DNA of 57,477 nt from DATDRQ01 sp035291645 (GCA_035291645.1 DATDRQ010000077.1:1-57477); one strand, 5' to 3'; positions 33,652-41,494 are shown, counted from the stretch's first letter. The notes: generated from the letters alone by a model not told the origin. Program-made: numbers and translations.

Positions 33652-33893
33652 CGGGAAGTGGAGACTTTCAGGATCTTGCCCTGGGCGTTGGCTGTCACCC
33701 GGACGATGCGCGGGATGGATTTGCCATTGGAAGCCGTGGCAGTTCCCCGGTAGGTGAGGAGATAGGTCTGGCTCGAACTGCTGGAGTTTATCTGAGAGCC
33801 GGACTGGGTCTGGACTTTTGGCTGAATGCCTGCGACCTCCGGAAACCGGCGGTAGATCTGGGTGGAGATAGACTTCAACGCTTTGGCATCCAT
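33648..33893 (-). CDS. Small protein matching the C-terminal domain of the caspase-like protein
   Basis: An 81-residue protein. Residues 5-81 follow the order of features in the last 100 residues of the caspase-like protein at 23855-26662: a helix ending in FPEV (LPGM there), a Ser/Gln-rich turn, a YLLTYRG strand (VVTLSKQ there), and a final R-x-T-x4-G-x-I-x-K pattern ending in Ser-Arg (RVTANAQGKILKVSTSR against RLTLDSQGQVIKMVVSR). It is thus a stand-alone copy of that domain. It follows the FtsZ-like gene by 24 bases. Confidence 0.6.
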   Translation of the reverse strand: MDAKALKSISTQIYRRFPEVAGIQPKVQTQSGSQINSSSSSQTYLLTYRGTATASNGKSIPRIVRVTANAQGKILKVSTSR

Positions 33894-33917
33894 GGAGCAG
33901 GTTTCACCTTACGAGGA

Positions 33918-35126
33918 TTATGATAAGGACGCACCGGGTGGCTGGTCTACCTGGCGGGCGCGCCGTCGCAGGAAGGCCGGCACGTCCAGATCGTTGGCGG
34001 CGATGCGTGGCATGCTGTAATTCACCGTTACGGTCGACTGGCTGACAGGCTCCGCTGTGAGTACAGGGGTTGGTGCAGTGGCAGGCTCAGCAGCCAGCAC
34101 CGTTCGCCGGTTCAGCTGGGTGGAAACCCCGGAAAAGACTTCGTCTAGCGTGGGAGCGCCCAGGCCGGTGATGACCAGGATCACCTGGGCGCGGCCTTCC
34201 ATGCGCTCGTCGTGGGTCACGCCGAGTACGATCTCGGTCTGGCTGCCGATCTGGTGGTGCAGGTTAGTCAGCACTTCGCTGATCTCGACCAGGCTCAGGT
34301 CCTTACCACCGGTAAAGTTGGCGATCACCCCGGCGGCTTGTTCGAGCGAGATGCTCTCGAGCAGCGGGTGGTGCAGGGCCTGCTCGATGGCTATGTGTGC
34401 CTTATCCTCTCCATGACCATGACCGATAGACATCAACGCGCCGCCGCCCAGTTTCATCAAGCGCCGAATGTGGGCAAAGTCGACGTTGATCAGGCCGGGT
34501 TCGGTGATCAGCTCGGTGATGCCCTGGACTGCCTGGCGGAGCACGTCGTCGGCCAGGCGGAAAGCCAGGTCCAGAGGCAGGTCGCGCGCGGCGACGTACA
34601 GCAAGCGGTCGTTGGGGATCGAAATGAGCGTATCGGTATGCGGGCGCAGGGTGGATAATCCCTGGGAGGCGTTGCGCTGGCGGCGGCCCATTTCAAATGA
34701 GAAGGGCGTGGTGACGATGGCGATGGTCACTGCACCGACAGAACGGGCGGCGCGGGCGGCGATCGGGATCGAGCCGGTACCGGTGCCGCCGCCCATGCCG
34801 GCGGTCAGGAAGACCATATCGGCCCCTTCCAGGGCTGCGGCGATCTCCTTCTCACTCTCCTCTGCGGCGGCGCGGCCGACCTCAGGGTTACCGCCGGCTC
34901 CCAGCCCGCGTGTGGTGCGTGGGCCGAGCTGGATCCTGACCGGCGCCAGGCTGGTCTGCAAGGCCTGGTAGTCGGAGTTGGCCGCGATGAACTCCACGCC
35001 GTCCAGGCCAAGCTCGATCATGCGATTTATGGCGTTGCTGCCACCCCCACCCAGACCGAGCACTTTGAGTTTCGGCGGGGGAGCTGCGTATATTTCGTTC
35101 GATTTCATCTCGCTCGTTTCGATCAT
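33918..35126 (-). CDS. ftsZ: FtsZ family tubulin-like GTPase, divergent
   Basis: A 402-residue tubulin-like GTPase. It has the G-box GGGGSNAINRM (26-36), the tubulin signature GMGGGTGTGS (110-119), IPNDRLL, and a disordered linker leading to the conserved tail DLDVPAFLRRR (379-389) that binds FtsA/SepF/ZapD-type partners. Deviations from typical FtsZ are NSD for NTD, GSIP for GAAP, and in the T7 loop NVDFAH (214-219), where the catalytic second Asp is His219. GTP hydrolysis should be reduced. It has a GGAGG site and is 95 bases downstream of a -24/-12 promoter. It is not in a division-and-wall (dcw) cluster, so it is probably a second, specialised FtsZ. Confidence 0.9.
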   Translation of the reverse strand: MIETSEMKSNEIYAAPPPKLKVLGLGGGGSNAINRMIELGLDGVEFIAANSDYQALQTSLAPVRIQLGPRTTRGLGAGGNPEVGRAAAEESEKEIAAALEGADMVFLTAGMGGGTGTGSIPIAARAARSVGAVTIAIVTTPFSFEMGRRQRNASQGLSTLRPHTDTLISIPNDRLLYVAARDLPLDLAFRLADDVLRQAVQGITELITEPGLINVDFAHIRRLMKLGGGALMSIGHGHGEDKAHIAIEQALHHPLLESISLEQAAGVIANFTGGKDLSLVEISEVLTNLHHQIGSQTEIVLGVTHDERMEGRAQVILVITGLGAPTLDEVFSGVSTQLNRRTVLAAEPATAPTPVLTAEPVSQSTVTVNYSMPRIAANDLDVPAFLRRRARQVDQPPGASLS

Positions 35127-35213
35127 TGGATACCTCCACCTCTTTTTTTATTCCAACGCTCTACAAATTATTTCGCCGAATCCTTACGCTTGGTCGGGAG
35201 ATCGAGCCCAAAC

Positions 35214-36536
35214 TTATTCAGCCAGGAATGTTGCAATACTTGTGCCATCTCCACCGATCCGTTCGACGTAGCAGCCCGCAGCACGCAGGGCGTTCAGGCT
35301 GTCTTCCGGAAAGTCGTGCTCGTTGCCGACCACGGTAACTCGCTCGGCCAGCAGGGCGTCCTCCAACGAAAATCCCAGGGTCGGGCGAAATTTCTTCAGG
35401 TATGGGCGCACTGCAGTCAGGTGCCAGTCGGAAACCCCCCAGGTATAGGCCGGCAGGAGCAAGTAATGGGCGATCGGGTGGGCGCGCTTGCGGATCGGTG
35501 TGAAGCTGTGACCGGAGGCGGTCTTCTCAAGTCGAGAGGCCTGGTGGCGCAGGGCGATCACCGCCGGGTGATGCCCACCGCCGGCGCGGAACCAGGCCCG
35601 CTTCGCCTGGGGATCGTCCTCCCGGCAGCCCAACAGCGAGAAGTGCCCTGCCAGGACTTCCGCCGGGATTACACAGGACGGCGTTTCATTTGCACCGTGA
35701 GCAGTTTGTTCGGCCTGGACTGAAAGCAGGGAATGGGCGATCTGTTGGGCCTGCTGGACCTGGGCGATCTCGTCTTGAGACGGGTTGAATGCGTCGATTC
35801 CGAACAACAGGATGGGCCGCGTGCTCCCCAGGACCGCCTGGGTAATTGCCAGGTACCAGTCGAAGATGCGGAAGCCGCGCTGGTCCTGGCTGCCTGCCGG
35901 GGTAGCATACGGTCGCGAACCAGGCCAGCTCTCGGGGCCTCCCCGGCCCCAGTCCATGGGTTTCTCGCCTACCCGCGCATAAGCGGAGAGTACCAAGTCA
36001 CCGACCAGATTTTCCGGACTGCGCCGCTGCAGTCCGGCCAGAGCGGAGCACAGAAAGGCAGTATCCCAGTAGTCTCCACCAGGTTCGAGGGGCGGAAAGA
36101 CCGGGTTCAATCCTTCTCCGGCGGCGGTGACCGCCAGGGGGATGAAACGGTCCAGGAAGCGCTCGACCAGCTCGTCCTTGGCCCAGGAGTTTGCCGGCCA
36201 GGCCGATCGCCGGTTTGGCCGGTCGAACAGGATCGCGTAATGAACGCCCCAGTGAGAATAGACTGACAGGAGCATAGACAGCTGGTCGGCGTGAGTAGCG
36301 GGCTCCAACGGCAGGGAGAAATGTAGGACCGGCTCAATGCCAGCTTCCAGAAGACCCACCACGAAGCCCTCCGGGATGGCGCGGTCGTGGGGCGCGTGCA
36401 GGCTTAGCCAGGTGGCGCCCATGGCCTGCAGCTCCGGCAACCAGGTGTGCAGGTCTCCCTGGCGGTAGTGCAGGAAATCCGGGAAGTAATGGAAACCCAG
36501 GCGGGTGTTGAGGGCAGGAGTGTGGATACCGGCCAT
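35214..36536 (-). CDS. TIM-barrel-like protein of unknown function
   Basis: A 440-residue protein resembling a glycoside-hydrolase-type barrel: LNTRLGFHYFPDFLHY, then MGATWLSLHAP, IEPVLHF, HYAILFDRPNRRSAW, NLVGDLVLSAYARVGEKPMDWGRGGPESW and PILLFGIDAFNP as successive strand ends, then a C-terminal domain (about 350-440) with an alpha/beta pattern ending RAAGCYVERIGGDGTSIATFLAE. No catalytic residues can be assigned with confidence. The ATG at 36536 is preferred over an upstream TTG, because that TTG lies in the -12 element of the promoter at 36558-36574; GGAG precedes the ATG. It is the first gene behind that promoter. Confidence 0.65.
   Translation of the reverse strand: MAGIHTPALNTRLGFHYFPDFLHYRQGDLHTWLPELQAMGATWLSLHAPHDRAIPEGFVVGLLEAGIEPVLHFSLPLEPATHADQLSMLLSVYSHWGVHYAILFDRPNRRSAWPANSWAKDELVERFLDRFIPLAVTAAGEGLNPVFPPLEPGGDYWDTAFLCSALAGLQRRSPENLVGDLVLSAYARVGEKPMDWGRGGPESWPGSRPYATPAGSQDQRGFRIFDWYLAITQAVLGSTRPILLFGIDAFNPSQDEIAQVQQAQQIAHSLLSVQAEQTAHGANETPSCVIPAEVLAGHFSLLGCREDDPQAKRAWFRAGGGHHPAVIALRHQASRLEKTASGHSFTPIRKRAHPIAHYLLLPAYTWGVSDWHLTAVRPYLKKFRPTLGFSLEDALLAERVTVVGNEHDFPEDSLNALRAAGCYVERIGGDGTSIATFLAE
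35231..35247 (-). promoter_or_regulatory. Sigma-54 (-24/-12) promoter of the FtsZ-like operon
   Basis: Minus-strand TGGCACAAGTATTGCAA: GG and GC are separated by exactly ten bases, and only one base of the TGGCACG...TTGCA consensus differs. It lies inside the 3' end of the TIM-barrel gene, 105 bases before the FtsZ-like start. Confidence 0.75.
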
Positions 36537-36557
36537 GTGTTCTCTCCAGGCAGATCG

Positions 36558-36574
36558 ATGCAAGAGGTGTGCCA
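36558..36574 (-). promoter_or_regulatory. Sigma-54 (-24/-12) promoter of the TIM-barrel gene
   Basis: Minus-strand TGGCACACCTCTTGCAT: exact GG-N10-GC spacing, with the same single deviation (A for G) as the promoter at 35231-35247. The predicted start site is about 12 bases before the ATG at 36536, directly in front of GGAG. It lies just after the sigma-54 activator gene. Confidence 0.8.
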
Positions 36575-36598
36575 GGAGAATTGGCCGGTCGAATTTTT

Positions 36599-37765
36599 CT
36601 AGCGACCCGTGACGATCTCCGGCGGCAGGTGGCCCAGGTCGATGGCAGCCTCGTCGCAGAACAACATGGCGCGCTCGATCACGTTGCGCACCTCGCGCAC
36701 GTTGCCGGGCCAGTCGTACTCCAGCAGTGCCTGCATGGCGCGCGGGGTGATATCGGTGATATTCAGCCCCATGCGCAGGTTATTCTGGCGGATGAATAGC
36801 CCAACCAGCTCGGGAAGGTCCTCTTTGCGCTCTCTTAGAGGGGGGAGGTGCAGGTCAACGACCTTCAACCGGTAGTACAGGTCCTCGCGGAACTCGCCGC
36901 GCTTGACCATTTCCGGCAGGTTGCGATTGGAAGCTGCGATCACCATCACGTCGACCTTGATCAAATTCGTGCCGCCCACCCGGCGGAAGCTGCGTTCCTC
37001 CAAGGCGCGCAACAGTTTGGCCTGGATATCGGTAGGTGTGGAGGCGATCTCGTCCAGGAACAGAATGCCTTCGTTGGCGACCTCCATCAGGCCGGGCTTG
37101 CGCTTCTCGGCGCTGGTGAAAGCGCCGGCCTCGTAGCCAAACAGCTCGGCTTCCAATACCGTGCTCTGGATGGCGGGGCAGCTGACGTCGATAAAAGGCT
37201 TGTCACGGCGCGGCCCCATCTGGTGGATCGCCCGCGCCAGGACTTCCTTGCCGGTGCCGGTCTCCCCAGTGATCAGGACCGAGACCGAGGCAATTGCAGC
37301 CCGCCGGGCGTGGTCGAGCAGGGTCTGCATGGCGGGGCTCTTGCCGGCGACGAAGTCGATCTGTTGTGCGCTGCGGAAATGGTCCAGCTCGCGGCGCATC
37401 GAGACGATCTCACCGGCGCGCTGCAGGGATTGCAGCAGCTGGGGCATATCGATCGGTTTGCCAAGGAAATCGTGCGCCCCATTTTTCATCGCCTCGACCG
37501 CCATGTCCACCTCGCCGAAGGCTGTCATCAGGATGATCGGCGGGCGGTGGTGCATGGAGAGCGTCTCTTCCAGCAGGATGGGACCGTAGCCGTCCTGGAG
37601 CATCACGTCGAGCAGGATGATGTCGGCGCTGCCACGCTGGATCTGCCGGCGGGCTTCAGCCAGGCTGGCGGCGCCGATCACTTCATACCCGTGCGCGCTC
37701 AACAGGCTCTCAATATTCAAGCGGAAGTTCTCCTCATCATCTACCACTAAGATCGTAAAACCCAT
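36599..37765 (-). CDS. NtrC-family sigma-54 response regulator lacking a DNA-binding domain
   Basis: A 388-residue protein. Receiver domain: residues 1-120 with acidic pair Asp9/Asp10-Glu11, phospho-acceptor Asp53 and KP at 103-104. AAA+ activator domain: residues 135-375 with Walker A GETGTGKE (167-174), GAFTSA (214-219) in place of the usual GAFTGA loop that contacts sigma-54, Walker B GILFLDE, and the GNVREVRN sensor segment. The protein stops 13 residues after this domain (LGHLPPEIVTGR), so the usual C-terminal Fis-type helix-turn-helix is absent, as in a few known activators that work from solution. It lies 93 bases after the kinase gene. Confidence 0.93.
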   Translation of the reverse strand: MGFTILVVDDEENFRLNIESLLSAHGYEVIGAASLAEARRQIQRGSADIILLDVMLQDGYGPILLEETLSMHHRPPIILMTAFGEVDMAVEAMKNGAHDFLGKPIDMPQLLQSLQRAGEIVSMRRELDHFRSAQQIDFVAGKSPAMQTLLDHARRAAIASVSVLITGETGTGKEVLARAIHQMGPRRDKPFIDVSCPAIQSTVLEAELFGYEAGAFTSAEKRKPGLMEVANEGILFLDEIASTPTDIQAKLLRALEERSFRRVGGTNLIKVDVMVIAASNRNLPEMVKRGEFREDLYYRLKVVDLHLPPLRERKEDLPELVGLFIRQNNLRMGLNITDITPRAMQALLEYDWPGNVREVRNVIERAMLFCDEAAIDLGHLPPEIVTGR

Positions 37766-37858
37766 TGCTTAAGACCTCCACATGATTATTCTCTTAGATG
37801 TATCGCAGTTCAAGGGGATTACGCCCCCATCTTCCTGCCAACTGCGTAAGTCCTATTT

Positions 37859-39832
37859 CTATTCGTTGGCCTGGATTAAGGGGAATTGCACCTGGAAAAC
37901 CGTCCCTCCGGGGACGCTGGAAACCTGGATATTGCCCTTATGGGCGGTCACGATCCGCTTGGCAATGGCTAATCCCAGACCGGTGCCGTTGCGGTTGGTG
38001 GTGAAGAACGGCTCGAAGATGCGTACCCGGATGTCCTCCGGGATGCCTGGTCCATCATCGATGATATTGACCTCCACATGCTCGCGCGCGCCTACTGTAG
38101 GTCCGGGGCGGACCTGGATCGAAAGGTTTCCACCGGAGGAACTCATCGCTTCGACGGCGTTGCCGATCAGGTTGTTGAAGACCTGTTCCAGATTGCGCAG
38201 GTCACCTAGAATGGTGGTGTTGTGGGCGCTGTTCTTGACCTCCTGGCGCACGTTGAGGCGCGCCAGCCGCGGGCGCCAGCGGTCGACCAGAGCCGGGATA
38301 ATCACAGCCAGCTCCACCGGCTCCGGCCGTGCTTCCGCCGGGCGCGAAAAGGACAGCACGGACTGCATCAGGTGGGTCAGGCGATTGCAGTCCTGGTTGA
38401 GGCGGGTGATCAAATCCTGGTTGGGGTCGTCCTGGGGCAAATTGAGCGCCAGGACCTGCAGACCGGTGCTGATGTTGTTGATCGGGTTGCGTACCTCGTG
38501 AGCGAAGATGGCGGTGATCTCGCCCAGCAAGGCGCGCTGTTCGAGCTGCTGGTTGCGCACCTGGAATTGCTCGTGCTCGCTGAGATCTCGCAAAAGGACG
38601 ATAACGCCTTCCAGGTTATCGCCGACTATCAACGGGAGCATGCGGATACGAGCCGGAAAAGCGGTGCCATCCCGGCGGTGGAGGCGCACGTCGCCCAGGT
38701 TGGGCGTCGGGATGCCCTGCAGGGCAGCCTGCAAGGCCGGGATCAAGTTGTCTGGGCCGATCAGCACATCACCCACCGGTTGGTCGAGCACCTCCCGCGT
38801 GGCGTAGCCGAGGATCTCCTCGGCAGCCGGGTTAAGGTCGACGACCCCCAATTCGCGGGTCAGGGTCAAGATACCGTCCTGGCTGGCACCCCAGACCACC
38901 GCGTTGAAGCGCGCCGCGCGCAGAGCTTCGGTTTCATTATCGACCAGGTTGGAGCGCAGGCTTTCCTGCTCGATCAGGCCGGTGATCGTGGCGGCGACGA
39001 TGCGTAGCAGGGGAAGATGATCCTCGCGCAGCAGCCCACCTGGGTCAGCGCTGATCAGCAACCCGACCACGGCTTCTTCGGCGCCGAGTGGGGCGCTGGC
39101 CAGGTAAGCCAGCTTGGCAGCCCGGGCGGCGCGTTGTAATTCGGTCGCAGCGCGCTTCCCGGGGGCCCAGGGGGTAGCCTGGAGAAGTTGGGGAACCTCT
39201 GCGGCCGGGATCTGCTCGGGGAAAACCTCTGTCTCTGCAGAGGTGGGAGACATGTTGAAGGTGTAGGCGCGCACCAGGCTGGGCTGGTTCGGGCGAGCCA
39301 GGTAGACCGCCAGCAGGCCTGCGCCGGTCAGGCGGTGGCAGGCAGCCAGAGCCAGCTGGACGGCCTGTCCGGTGCTGTGAGCTGTCGCACAGCCGGCCAG
39401 ATGAGTCAGCTCTTCCAGGCGCGCGGCCTGGCGCTGCTGCTCGGCGCGCTGCTGCTGATGGGTGGAAACCGGTTCGAGGGTGACCAGGAACCAGGATTTC
39501 TGCGGGTCGAGCCCTATGTGGGTGGCGATCACCTCGACCGATCCACCCTGGCGCAAGGGCAGGTTCGCCAGCCTGCTGCCTGGGGATAGTTGGGAGGCCG
39601 CCGCGGGATAGGCTGGCTCGAACAGCATATCAGGATCGAGCGCGGTCAGCTCCGCGCGCGTGAATGCGGTCAGCTCGGTTGCCCGCGCGTTGGCGAGCAG
39701 GAAGTGACCGGCAGGCTTATCCCATAACAGGGCAGGCTGGGGCAGCAGGTCGATCAGGGCCCCCAGGTCCGCTAGAGAGGGCTGGCGACGGTTGAGCAGG
39801 GGCAGGCTTGGGATGCGTAACGGTTTGATCAT
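37859..39832 (-). CDS. PAS/GAF sensor histidine kinase (NtrB-like)
   Basis: A 657-residue soluble kinase. An N-terminal PAS-like part (about 20-125), a GAF-like domain (145-290), and a PAS domain (300-420, VDLNPAAEEILGY and RRDGTAFPARIRMLPL) precede the dimerisation helix with His445 in FAHEVRNPINNIS. The ATPase domain has the N box NLIGNAVEAM, G1 DDGPGIP, the F box FFTTN and G2 GTGLGLAI. No membrane segment is visible, so the signal is probably cytoplasmic. It overlaps rpoN by four bases and precedes the response regulator, so all three form one operon. Confidence 0.92.
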   Translation of the reverse strand: MIKPLRIPSLPLLNRRQPSLADLGALIDLLPQPALLWDKPAGHFLLANARATELTAFTRAELTALDPDMLFEPAYPAAASQLSPGSRLANLPLRQGGSVEVIATHIGLDPQKSWFLVTLEPVSTHQQQRAEQQRQAARLEELTHLAGCATAHSTGQAVQLALAACHRLTGAGLLAVYLARPNQPSLVRAYTFNMSPTSAETEVFPEQIPAAEVPQLLQATPWAPGKRAATELQRAARAAKLAYLASAPLGAEEAVVGLLISADPGGLLREDHLPLLRIVAATITGLIEQESLRSNLVDNETEALRAARFNAVVWGASQDGILTLTRELGVVDLNPAAEEILGYATREVLDQPVGDVLIGPDNLIPALQAALQGIPTPNLGDVRLHRRDGTAFPARIRMLPLIVGDNLEGVIVLLRDLSEHEQFQVRNQQLEQRALLGEITAIFAHEVRNPINNISTGLQVLALNLPQDDPNQDLITRLNQDCNRLTHLMQSVLSFSRPAEARPEPVELAVIIPALVDRWRPRLARLNVRQEVKNSAHNTTILGDLRNLEQVFNNLIGNAVEAMSSSGGNLSIQVRPGPTVGAREHVEVNIIDDGPGIPEDIRVRIFEPFFTTNRNGTGLGLAIAKRIVTAHKGNIQVSSVPGGTVFQVQFPLIQANE

Positions 39833-41256
39833 GCGGCACCGGCAAGCGAGCCGGCCTGACGAAGGTGGGAGGGCAGGATGCCTTCCATGGCGCGGTATTT
39901 GGCGACCGTTCGCCGGGCTACAGAGAAGCCCAGGTGATTCAATAGATTAACGATCTCGTTGTCGCTCAGGGGGCTGGTCTCCTGATCGATAATCGTTTTC
40001 AAGACCGCACGCACGTGCAGACTGCGGTCGAAGAACTTGGACAGTGGGACGATGTGCCCGCTGGGCAGCTGCACGCTTTTCCCAGAGACGGCCCGCGAGA
40101 TGGTCGATTCGTGCACCTGTAGCTCATCGGCCAGGCTGGCGCGAGTGAGCGGCTGGAGGCATTCGTCTCCGTTCAGGATGAACTCGCGCTGCAGGACGGC
40201 GATGCGGCGCATCAGGCGGACCAGGGTGTTGTTGCGCTGCTGCAGGCACTTGACCAACAGCTCGGCCTGCTCCATGTCTGAGCGCCAGACGTCCGCTTTT
40301 TCGGGGGGCGCCTCGCCCAGCGAGTGGCGGAAAAGCGGGTTGACGCGCAGCAGCCCGGCGAAAGGCGAGATGACTTCTATCATCAATACGGTGCCCGGCC
40401 CATCCTGCAACCAGTTGATCACGACATCGGGGTAGACGTAAACGGAGGGCGTCGCCCCGTGTCCCTGGCGAATATCGCCCCACCAGGCGCGCGCCGGGAA
40501 CGGGTTCAGGTTATCGCCGATGAAAGTGGCGATCTCCTGGGCACGCCGGGCTGGGACACCCAACAGCCGTCCCAACTCGCCGTACTGGTGGCGGCTCATC
40601 AGGTCGAGCCCCTGACGGATAGCCTGGGCAGCCAGCGAGGGCACCGGGCGGGTCTCAGCCAGGACTTCCAGCTGTGCGAGCAGCGCCTCCTGCGGGGATG
40701 TCGATCCCACACCGACCGGTTCCGCCCGCTGAATCTGGTGCAGTACCTTTTCGACCCGTTCCAGAGTTGCGTGGTGGTAGCGGGCGATCTCTCCCAGGGG
40801 GACTTCGAGCAGGCCGTCCTCGTCCAGGTTGGAGAGGATGTGCGCCGCTAAACGCCTGTCCTCGAAGGCCAGTTCGGGAGCGATCTGGCGCAACACGAAG
40901 GTCGGCAGATCCTCGACCGCCTGGGGCAGGTTTTCTTCCGGCTGGTCCATGGGATCGGTCCGGCGGGAAGGGTAGAAATCCTGGCGGGGGGAGACGAACA
41001 CAATCGGCTGGTCGAGCCCGGCTGCGTGGCTGGCGGCGCAGCGCGGGCAGGCGCTGGATTCAGGAAAGGCCATCCCGCAGCCGGGGCAGCGGCGTGTGTC
41101 GCGCAGCTCCAGGGCCGGGTTTTTCGCCAGGGCGGCCTCGATCTTTTGGTCCAGCTCGGCTGCCGAGAGCTCCAGCAAGGCCATGGTTTGAGCCAGATGG
41201 GCAGTGGTCAGGGGGCGAAGAGCGGTTGTGTGGCGAAGGTGTGTGGATTGGAACAT
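39829..41256 (-). CDS. rpoN: RNA polymerase sigma-54 factor with inserted zinc ribbon
   Basis: A 475-residue sigma-54. Region I (1-50) has the Gln/Leu-rich helices LAQTMALLELSAAELDQKIEAALAKNPALEL. Unusually, a Cys4 zinc-ribbon-like insert follows: Cys57-x2-Cys60 and Cys70-x2-Cys73. Then come the core-binding domain (about 120-290), the helix-turn-helix DELQVHESTISRAVSGKSVQLPSG, and the RpoN box ARRTVAKYRAMEGI near residue 450. The start at 41256 is chosen because region I begins there; the upstream frame is unlike the family, and the ribosome site is weak. It heads the operon with the kinase and activator. Confidence 0.92.
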   Translation of the reverse strand: MFQSTHLRHTTALRPLTTAHLAQTMALLELSAAELDQKIEAALAKNPALELRDTRRCPGCGMAFPESSACPRCAASHAAGLDQPIVFVSPRQDFYPSRRTDPMDQPEENLPQAVEDLPTFVLRQIAPELAFEDRRLAAHILSNLDEDGLLEVPLGEIARYHHATLERVEKVLHQIQRAEPVGVGSTSPQEALLAQLEVLAETRPVPSLAAQAIRQGLDLMSRHQYGELGRLLGVPARRAQEIATFIGDNLNPFPARAWWGDIRQGHGATPSVYVYPDVVINWLQDGPGTVLMIEVISPFAGLLRVNPLFRHSLGEAPPEKADVWRSDMEQAELLVKCLQQRNNTLVRLMRRIAVLQREFILNGDECLQPLTRASLADELQVHESTISRAVSGKSVQLPSGHIVPLSKFFDRSLHVRAVLKTIIDQETSPLSDNEIVNLLNHLGFSVARRTVAKYRAMEGILPSHLRQAGSLAGAA

Positions 41257-41341
41257 AAGGTTAACCCAGGGAATTGGAATGGATAGGCAAGAAAACAGTG
41301 TCCATACCTGGTTGCAAGATTTGTGCCCGCTAAACACGCGT

Positions 41342-41391
41342 ATTATAAGTCGATTAACCCCCAGAATCGATTGGCTGACAGTTTTGTCAGC
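41342..41391 (-). promoter_or_regulatory. Candidate rpoN promoter and adjoining palindrome
   Basis: On the minus strand a perfect TATAAT (41347-41342) lies about 86 bases before the rpoN start, with only a weak -35. Just upstream is the palindrome GCTGACA-GTTT-TGTCAGC (41374-41391), which could be an operator. Confidence 0.4.
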
Positions 41392-41494
41392 TTACTTCAG
41401 GACGCTTGAGCTTATAGGTCTAGTCTAGAAATACCGCTGTGCTCACCGGAATGTATCGGTGTTCTTCGCCACTGATTCTGTGACCAGGCTAATC

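Noticed and set aside
36561..36563. TTG as start of the TIM-barrel gene
   Set aside because: It lies in the -12 element of the sigma-54 promoter, upstream of the predicted transcript start; the ATG at 36536 has a ribosome site.
36848..37750. A 300-codon plus-strand frame opposite the response regulator
   Set aside because: It is a mirror of the receiver and AAA+ codons and shows no family pattern.
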